A DNA stretch of 64,000 bases from Comamonas sp. B21-038 (lineage in GTDB: Bacteria > Pseudomonadota > Gammaproteobacteria > Burkholderiales > Burkholderiaceae_C): the NCBI RefSeq assembly GCF_022387135.1, contig NZ_CP092462.1:4278001-4342000 (forward strand), in the 5' to 3' direction. How positions within the stretch are numbered: the stretch's first letter is position 1; the number at the start of each line of letters is the position of its first letter. A program made the position numbers and the translations under genes. Of this stretch, positions 1 to 7,200 are shown in pieces. The notes under the pieces are model-generated. The model was not told the origin of the DNA. It did not search any database and was given only the letters and a program-made list of their open reading frames with translations.

Positions 1-1041
1 CACCGTGGCGCGGTGCGTCAACACGCCGTCTACGGTCGCTGTGCCGGTGACCGTGACCACCACCTGGTTGCCCGTGCCCGCAGGCACCTGGGCATCGACC
101 CGCAGCTGGTGGCCTGTGCGAGGGCTCGCATCGCAGGCGGCCAGTCCCTGGGCACTGCACGACCACTGCACATCGGCCAGCGACGCGGGCACGGCGCTGC
201 TCAGCGTCACGCCCGTACCGGCAGCCAGACCGGCGTTGCTGACCACCAGGCGGTACTGCACCCGCTCGCCCACCTGGTAGTGGGCCTGTGCCACTGTCTG
301 CGTGACCGCGTAATCCACCTGCGCCCGGGTATCGGGAGCGGCACCTTTGAACAGATAAAACTGCGCAAAATGCCTGCGCGCCGATGCCAGGTCATTTTGC
401 GTGGCACCGGCATTTTCTTCGTCGCCGACCACCAGCCAGACACGGACATCCTGCCCGGGTGCGATGGCCCCTGGTACTGCGGACATCGCAATGGCCATAT
501 CCTCACCGCCGGCATTCGGCAAGGTACTGTTACTGAGATCGCCGGTTGCCGCACGCGCGAGCAGGGAGCCATTCCAATAACCCATCTCCCCCGCTTCCCA
601 GCGGTCTGCAGCGATATGGCCGGCAGGCGCTGTCAGCGACGGGGCCACCACCGCTTCGTTGAAGAAGGTATTTTGGGCGGCGTCCTGGTCTATATCCACA
701 AAGCCGGTAATACGGACATTTTCCAGCGGCAATGCGGAGTTATTGCGAAGTAACCACTTCCACTGCACCCCCTCCTTGCCAAAGCTGGACTTCTCGGTAT
801 TGACGAGGGTCAAGCCATTTTGAAGCGGCGCCAGGCTTTCAGCCGGAATCTGGCGTATTTCTTCAGCAGCGGCTCCATCGCTGAGAAAAAGGCTTACCCG
901 TTCCACAGTGAAACTGGCCGTCTGTGCGGCGGCCATGCCGGCCACTAGCAAAAACCATACACCTAACCAAAAACTGCTTACTTGAATTATTTTTCGTTGC
1001 AGCTTTGTTTTTTGTCGCTGCGGCGCCTGCTGACCTGTCAT
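1..1041 (-). CDS. Exported DUF11-type surface protein, N-terminal part (runs off left edge)
   Basis: The minus-strand frame is open from an ATG at 1041 to the window edge, giving 347 residues without a stop; the C-terminus lies outside. Residues about 1-40 form a signal peptide: a basic start, a hydrophobic stretch (WLGVWFLLVAGMAAA) and a likely cut before QT. Residues about 45-235 are an unassigned beta-rich region. From about residue 245 there is a DUF11-type conserved repeat (YQVGERVQYRLVVSNAG), a fold found in large secreted adhesin-like proteins. A GGTGGGG ribosome site precedes the start. It is divergent from the two-component system at 1414-4136 and may be controlled by it. Cell-surface location is inferred; the exact role is unknown. 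Confidence 0.75.
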   Translation of the reverse strand, partial: MTGQQAPQRQKTKLQRKIIQVSSFWLGVWFLLVAGMAAAQTASFTVERVSLFLSDGAAAEEIRQIPAESLAPLQNGLTLVNTEKSSFGKEGVQWKWLLRNNSALPLENVRITGFVDIDQDAAQNTFFNEAVVAPSLTAPAGHIAADRWEAGEMGYWNGSLLARAATGDLSNSTLPNAGGEDMAIAMSAVPGAIAPGQDVRVWLVVGDEENAGATQNDLASARRHFAQFYLFKGAAPDTRAQVDYAVTQTVAQAHYQVGERVQYRLVVSNAGLAAGTGVTLSSAVPASLADVQWSCSAQGLAACDASPRTGHQLRVDAQVPAGTGNQVVVTVTGTATVDGVLTHRATV

Positions 1042-1058
1042 ACCCCACCCGATCGCTG

Positions 1059-1064
1059 ATTATA
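1059..1064 (-). promoter_or_regulatory. Possible -10 element of the DUF11 gene
   Basis: Read on the minus strand, 1064-1059 is TATAAT, 18 bases before the ATG at 1041. No convincing -35 at normal spacing is seen. The 1042-1413 intergenic stretch is AT-rich between about 1083 and 1180 and must hold the divergent promoters of the DUF11 gene and the response regulator. Confidence 0.3.
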
Positions 1065-1378
1065 GAAATGGGCGAGATTCTCGCTTGAAACCTTTGTTTT
1101 CAACTATCACTGTTTTTAAAAAACACTATAGTTACTTATGGTTTCTTAACTTATTTATTTCTTACACCCATAACCTGCGGGTATTTTTGGGGCATCTTGG
1201 GATGCCACGCCCGCATTTCCTCAGAGGGCACAGCCCCCATTTATGGAACACAGGCCTTTATCGGTTTCCGGGCTACCACGGCGAGATAGACGCCAAAACA
1301 ACGCAGCGCCGTTACAACACCATTCCCGACAAATTCCCCAGTTTCAGGGATGGCATTTTTTGTTCACTCGCATACCAT

Positions 1379-1398
1379 CGCGGGGGTCCACCCCCGCG
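1379..1398. other. GC hairpin just upstream of the response regulator
   Basis: CGCGGGGG (1379-1386) and CCCCCGCG (1391-1398) pair perfectly around a TCCA loop, followed by TTTGT. The structure ends 15 bases before the chosen start codon at 1414, where no clear ribosome site exists. It could be an attenuator or could hide translation initiation; this is inference. A weaker hairpin (GGCATC 1191-1196 with GATGCC 1201-1206) lies further upstream. Confidence 0.5.
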
Positions 1399-1413
1399 TT
1401 TGTCTGGTTGCCC

Positions 1414-2124
1414 ATGCTTGAACCCTCGTTGCTTGTTGAAGATGCCCTTTTGCCGGTCCCGGTGTTGGTCGTGGAGGACGAGCCGCTTTTGCAGCAACGC
1501 TTGCGCCAGGTGCTCAGGCAGCTGGGCTATGAGGACGATGCGCTGATTTTTACCGGCACCTTGGCCGAAGCCCGTGCCGTGGTGGCCGAAGAGCCGGTGG
1601 GCCTGGCCTTGGTGGATCTGCGCCTGCCCGACGGCAATGGCCAGTCGCTGATCGAAGAGCTGCGGGCCGAAGACCCGGGCCTGGGCATTCTGGTGGTGTC
1701 GGCCTGGAGCTCCGAAGAGCTGATCCTGAGCGCGCTGCGCGCCGGGGCCACCGGCTATGTGCTCAAGCAGCGCGATGATTTTGAGGTGATGCTGTCCATC
1801 CGCAGCGTACTGCGGGGTGGTGCACCGATAGACCCCTTCATCGCGCGGCGCATCTTGCAGCTGCTGCCCATGCGTGCGCCCAAGCCGGCGGGCAGCGCCA
1901 CCCCCGCAGCCCACAGTGGCGAGCTGGACGTGGGCCTGACACCCCGTGAGGCCGAGATTTTGCGCCTGGTCGCCGATGGCATGAGCAACCGGGAAATCGC
2001 CAACGAAGTGCATCTGTCGCGCCACACTGTGGAGAGCCATGTCAAGCGCATTTACCGCAAGCTCGCGGTCTCGTCGCGCATGATGGCCGTGCGCGAAGCG
2101 CGTGCCCGGGGAATGATTGAGTGA
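1414..2124 (+). CDS. NarL/LuxR-type response regulator
   Basis: A 236-residue DNA-binding response regulator. The receiver domain covers about residues 16-135, with the acidic pocket E21-D22-E23, phospho-acceptor D68 (LALVDLRLPDG) and conserved lysine K118 (GYVLKQ). The C-terminal LuxR helix-turn-helix covers about 170-232 (LTPREAEILRLVADGMSNRE). The frame is open further upstream, but the receiver begins only a few residues after ATG 1414; GTG 1462 is an alternative. The last four bases overlap the GTG start of the partner kinase, so the two are translationally coupled. Targets are unknown; the divergent DUF11 gene and the nearby pilus operon are candidates by position only. Confidence 0.85.
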   Translation: MLEPSLLVEDALLPVPVLVVEDEPLLQQRLRQVLRQLGYEDDALIFTGTLAEARAVVAEEPVGLALVDLRLPDGNGQSLIEELRAEDPGLGILVVSAWSSEELILSALRAGATGYVLKQRDDFEVMLSIRSVLRGGAPIDPFIARRILQLLPMRAPKPAGSATPAAHSGELDVGLTPREAEILRLVADGMSNREIANEVHLSRHTVESHVKRIYRKLAVSSRMMAVREARARGMIE

Positions 2125-4136
2125 GCCGGCGCTGGAACCCCCTTCCCCGGCTGCTGCAAGCCGGGGCGTATCTGCTCGCACTGTGGTTTTGGCTGTGGGC
2201 AGGGCCGGCCATGGCCCAACAGCCGCCATCGGGCACCAGCAACGTGGCCAGCTGCAGCGTGCGGATTCTGCAGACCGATGCCGCCCGCGCCAGCACGCTC
2301 AACCCCGCCCTGCCCGCCCCGGCCGATGGCTGGGAGCCGGTCACGCTGCCCGATCTGTGGACCAGCCGCTGGCCCACGCACGATGGCGCCGTCTGGTACC
2401 GCATTGCCTGGGAACGCGCCTGTGATGGCCCACCGCAGGTGCTCGATGCCGAGTCTGCCGTGGCACCGACGGCGGTTGCGCTGGGCATCGATGGCATCAG
2501 CGTGGCGGGAGCGGTCTATGTGAACCATGACCTGCTGTGGAGCGATGCCTCGCTGGTCGAGCCGCTGTCGCGCAGCTGGAATGTGCCGCGCTGGTGGCTG
2601 CTGCCGGAATCGACGCTGCAGCCAGGCACCAATACCATCTATGTCTACGCGGTCGGCCACCGGGCGCTGAGCCCCGGCCTGGGCCAGCTGCGCCTGGGCA
2701 CGCCGCAGGAAGTAGCCGATGTACAAGCGGGCAAGCAATGGCGCCAGCGCACGGTCTACTTTGTCAATGCCGTGCTCTGTGCCATGGCGGGTGTGCTGTT
2801 TTTCAGCATCTGGCTGCTGCAGCGCAAGGCCCGCACCTATGGCTGGTTTGCGCTGATGGCCCTGTGCTGGATGCTGTACCTGAGCACCTACCTGGCGGGC
2901 ACCCAGTGGCCCTGGCCCGATTCGCTGACCCGCAGCCGCTTCAGCCTTATTGCCTTGCTCGGCTATGTGCTGAGCGTGTGCATTTTCACATTCCGCTTTG
3001 GTGCGCAGAAGCTGCCCTGGGTGGAGCGCTTTTTGTGGCTGCTGGCCTTCATCGGCGCTGCCATCACCTGCCTGGTGCCGCCCGAGCATGCACGCCAGGG
3101 CTTCAGCCTGGTGTGGCAGGGCGCGACGGCGGTGTTCCTGGTCAATGGGCTGCAGTTCCAGGTCCATGCCTGGTTTCCGCGCAAACGGCCGCGCAATCTG
3201 GCGCATATCCTGCTCGCCTGCATCTGGCTGCTGCTGACCTTGGTGGCGCTGAACAACCTCTATTCGGTATTGGACCGCTGGCAGGTGGCGCGCGACTGGG
3301 CGGCGCTCAGCGGCGTGCTGGTGATCGGCCTGCTGATGCTGCTGCTGGGCGGCCAGCTGGTACGGCAGATGCACGAGGTGCGGCGCTTCAACCGCGAGCT
3401 GAAGGTGGGCGTGGAATCGGCCCGCAGCGAGCTGGCCCAGGCCCTGCAGCGCGAGCATCTGCAGGCGCTGGAGAACGCGAAGTTGCAGGAGCGCATGGCC
3501 CTGGCCCATGACCTGCATGATGGCCTGGGCGGCAGCCTGGTGCGCAGCATGGCGCTGGTGGAGCAGTCGCCCGACACCATCAGCAGCGCGCGCGTGCTGT
3601 CGCTGCTCAAAGGCATGCGCGACGACCTCAACCAGCTGATCGACTACGGCTCCAGCGCTGGCGCGGCAGTGCCTGAGACCCCTGTGCAATGGGCCGCACC
3701 GCTGCGCCACCGCATCACCCGCATCCTCGATGAGATTGGTGTGCAGACGCACTGGAGCATTGCCGCGCAATGGCAGGGCACGGTCGAAGAAGGCAAGCGC
3801 CCCAATGCGCTGCAGTGCCTGCTGCTGACCCGGCTGGTGGAGGAGGCGCTGTCCAACGTCATCAAGCACAGCCATGCCAGCAAGGTGCGGGTGGAGTATT
3901 CACAGCCCAAGCCCAACCAGCTGCTGGTGCGGGTCGAGGACGATGGCGTGGGCTTTGATGTGCAGGCGGTGCAGCGCGCTGGCCAATCGGTGGGCATGCG
4001 CAGCATGGCCGCACGCGCCCAGCGCCTGGGCGCCAGCTTCAGCGTGCAATCGAGCCCTGCCGGGACAATGGTGACGGCGGTACTGCAGCTGGGCACCGGT
4101 TTGCCGGCGGCGGCGCCGGGGGCGGAGCCCCGGTGA
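2121..4136 (+). CDS. Sensor histidine kinase, 7TM-DISM/HisKA_3 type
   Basis: A 671-residue membrane kinase starting at a GTG within the regulator's stop codon (GTGA overlap). It has a signal peptide (cut near AMA-QQ), a periplasmic beta-rich sensing region to about residue 205, then a run of about seven transmembrane helices to about 415 and a short coiled linker. The HisKA_3 box ERMALAHDLHDGLGG puts the phosphorylated histidine at about H466. A HATPase domain follows, with N-box LVEEALSNVIKHSHA and G-box EDDGVGFD. This arrangement is typical of NarX/UhpB-like kinases that pair with LuxR-type regulators. The ligand is not predictable from the sequence. Confidence 0.87.
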   Translation: MSRRWNPLPRLLQAGAYLLALWFWLWAGPAMAQQPPSGTSNVASCSVRILQTDAARASTLNPALPAPADGWEPVTLPDLWTSRWPTHDGAVWYRIAWERACDGPPQVLDAESAVAPTAVALGIDGISVAGAVYVNHDLLWSDASLVEPLSRSWNVPRWWLLPESTLQPGTNTIYVYAVGHRALSPGLGQLRLGTPQEVADVQAGKQWRQRTVYFVNAVLCAMAGVLFFSIWLLQRKARTYGWFALMALCWMLYLSTYLAGTQWPWPDSLTRSRFSLIALLGYVLSVCIFTFRFGAQKLPWVERFLWLLAFIGAAITCLVPPEHARQGFSLVWQGATAVFLVNGLQFQVHAWFPRKRPRNLAHILLACIWLLLTLVALNNLYSVLDRWQVARDWAALSGVLVIGLLMLLLGGQLVRQMHEVRRFNRELKVGVESARSELAQALQREHLQALENAKLQERMALAHDLHDGLGGSLVRSMALVEQSPDTISSARVLSLLKGMRDDLNQLIDYGSSAGAAVPETPVQWAAPLRHRITRILDEIGVQTHWSIAAQWQGTVEEGKRPNALQCLLLTRLVEEALSNVIKHSHASKVRVEYSQPKPNQLLVRVEDDGVGFDVQAVQRAGQSVGMRSMAARAQRLGASFSVQSSPAGTMVTAVLQLGTGLPAAAPGAEPR

Positions 4137-4199
4137 GTGCTGGGCCCCATCCCCGAACGCCTGACCAGCCACAGCGCCTACCGTACGCTGAACGGTAAA

Positions 4200-4235
4200 A
4201 AAGGCCACCACAGATAAAACTCTGTGGTGGCCTTT
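4200..4235. terminator. Bidirectional terminator between sensor kinase and pilY1
   Basis: A perfect 15-bp stem: AAAGGCCACCACAGA (4200-4214) and TCTGTGGTGGCCTTT (4221-4235), loop TAAAAC. It is flanked by A-runs on the left and T-rich sequence on the right, so it can work for the plus-strand kinase and the minus-strand pilY1, which converge here. Confidence 0.85.
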
Positions 4236-4261
4236 GATTTTACGTGTGAGCGGCTCAGTGC

Positions 4262-7200
4262 TTAGTTGGTCACCGCCTCGCGCCAGCTGATGCGTTTACC
4301 CTGTGGCTTGGGGGTCGCCACGGGGATGACGATATCAATCGGCGTTCCCACGACACCGGTCTGGATGTGGCTGGTCACGGTGCCATCCCGGTTAGCCGTC
4401 AGCGCATTGCCGACGATCATCGTATCGGGTACCTGCTCGCCAGCGGGGCCGCCTTCCGGGTTGCCGTTTACCGCCAACCCTGTCTCAAAGTTGAGGTAGT
4501 TGAGCCAGCCATAGCCGCCTGCCAGGCAAGGCTCGTCGGATGGCACATTGCTGGCCACCACCAAGGTGGTGCCGGCCAACAGCATATTGACGTTCACCCG
4601 TTCACGATCGATGGGCAGATCGACATACCAGCCTTTGCGGCGGTCATTGCAGACGGCATGGTCACGGCTTGCGCAGCGCAGCGTACGGACAATCTTGCCG
4701 GTCACATCGGTGGTCGCCCTGAGCTCGGATTTCTTGAGGTCTGCCCGGAAGGCGGGACCGCTCATGGCATAGCCTTCCGGCTTGTCATCAAAGCCGTAAA
4801 TCGATTGCCGCTTGTCGTCCGTCATATCCGCTGGGCCAAACAAGCGGCCGGTGGCGACCAGAATGCGCGGCAGCTGCGTGCCGCCTTGTACCAGCTCTAC
4901 CCGTGTGGTGACGGGTTGTGGCTGCCCGCCGTCGTCGGTCAACCGTACCACGCGCTGCACTTGGAACTGGCTCGCGGCCACATCCCACTGGAAACGCCAG
5001 ACATTGCCGTCCAGATCGCCGCCATAGAGCAAGCGGGTGGTGTTGTCGCCGGCAGGGTCGCGCAAGTAGTTGTTGATCTCACGCAGGCCGGTGCCGCTGG
5101 GGGTGGTCATTTGCGCGATGGTCGCGCCGGTGCTGGCATTGAGCACAAACACATGGTTCTTGCCATCGGCATTGTTGTAGCCCGAGGTGAGGAACACCGC
5201 CCAGGTGCCATTGGGGTGTTTGGAGACCATAGGCCGGCCAAAGCTCAGGCCCATCTCGGGCAGGCTGGCTTCCCACAGCGGCTGGGGTTGCAGCGGGTTG
5301 GTGATGTCGAGCGCGTAGTAGCCCTTGCCCCCCTTGTTGAAGCCGCCGACAAGGATGGTCTTCCAGGCGCTGCCGTCGTGGATATCGGCCACGACGGGCG
5401 AGCCATCGACAAAGTAGCGGTGGGCACTGTCGTAGTCCACACTGGCCAGGCGTGCCATTTCGGGCATCACGGCGGTGGGGACAAAGGCCCAGGCTTCGCG
5501 CGCGGCCACGGGTACCGTTCGGCCGCCAATGGTTTCTGTCTTGCGCAGATCGGTTTCGGCATGGAAGGCATGCAGCATGCCGTCATTGCCGCCCACATAC
5601 ACCATGGGCCTGCGGTTTTGCTGGCTCAGGCGGTAGGCGGCATACCCGGCATCGCGGTAGCGGCGCGTGGGCTTGCCCACGTACAGGGGTTGCGAGCTAA
5701 TGATGTCGCCCAGGCGGCTTTCACGCGGGCGGTAAAGCTTGCGCACATCGCCCAGCGCAAAGTCTTCCAGGCTGCGGTCACCGCGCAGGTAGTTCACCAG
5801 ATTGGCGCCTTGGGCGGCCTCCTTTTGCGCATCGTTCATCTGCGCGTACTGGGCCAGGCGGGTGCTGATGGCGGACGCTTCGAAATGGCTGCGCAGGCTG
5901 CCCAGGTTGGCGTAGGTAAATTCGGCCAGCCTGCCCCCGTTCATGAACAGAATGCGTCGGTTGTCAGTTGCCAGGTCGCGCCTGTCCAGCGCATCCTTGG
6001 CCGACCAGCCTTCGATTTGCGTGCGTTTGCCGGAGCTGAGGCCAATCTCAAAAGCCTGCAGATCGCCCGACCAGCGGCCAGTGCGGTAGGTGGCGGCATA
6101 GGCAAAGTTGTTGCCCGCTTCGGTGATCGGCGAGGTCACGCCCACGCTGCCGCCAGAGCCCAGCGCCGCGCGGATATCGGCAAACACCTCTGCCAGGCCG
6201 GACTGGATGGCTGATGGATCATTGGCGCTGAAATACAGGCCCCGGCCATTGACGGCCGTGTGCCAGAAGTCATCGATGGATTCCGGGCTCTCCTCATTGG
6301 CCCCTTCACGCGGCCAGATGGGCCAGGTTTTGAGGCCGCTGCGCAGATCGGCAAAGTCGCCCGCGCCAGCCTTGTAGTCCTTGTGGTACTTCAACGTGCC
6401 CGATACCCCCATGCCGATCACATAGGTGCTCATGTGCTGCCAGGTGGCCTTGTCATCCTCGGCCCCTGTGCCCACCGGCCGCACCTGGTTGGGCCAGCCG
6501 CGTGGGGTACTGTTCTCGTCACCGGGGCGCAGATCGGTGGCGTAGTAGTACTGCGCCACATCGGCCAGCGAATTGCTGCTGCCGCCCGTAGCCGGGTTCA
6601 GGTGGTCCTCGTTGCAGGGCAGGCTGCCGCAGCGGGTGTGCGTTGCTGGCAACGCGGCCCAGGGGGCTGTGCCGGGCTGGGGTCTTCCGGCGGGCGGCAG
6701 TTGCTGCGCGGGTTCAAGCGGATAGCAGATCGCAGGCGATTCCAGGTCGCCATTGAACGCGACCCGTCCTGGAGGGCTGACCAGGGTACGGCCCGTTTCG
6801 GCGGTACCTGTCAGGGTCACATGGTCGGTCCAGCGGTGGCCGCTGTAGACCTTCTTTCTGCCGGTGACCTCTTCGCAGGTCTCTGCCGGGCAGCGGGCTG
6901 GTCTGGTGGGATAAATCTCCGTGGAACCCACACCCACACCACTGCAGTCGGTCACCTTGCGGGTATAGCGGTTATAGCCAGGCACGCACAACTCACCTTG
7001 GGGCACGTCAATCGTTACAGGGCCTTCCTTCACGCACAGGTACTCCACGCCATTGGCATCGGTGCTCTCTTCGCAGGCAGCGAATTCAGCTTCAGACTGC
7101 AGGTAAGTCACACCATCGGAGGTGCTTCCGTCGAAGGAATAACAAGCGCTTGTGACATAGTCGTTTTCTGGCCTTGGCTGCGGTCCGAAGGGCAGATTTG

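Noticed and set aside
2052-3875. A 600-codon minus-strand frame antisense to the sensor kinase
   Set aside because: The kinase motifs on the plus strand are unambiguous; the antisense frame has no recognisable domain.
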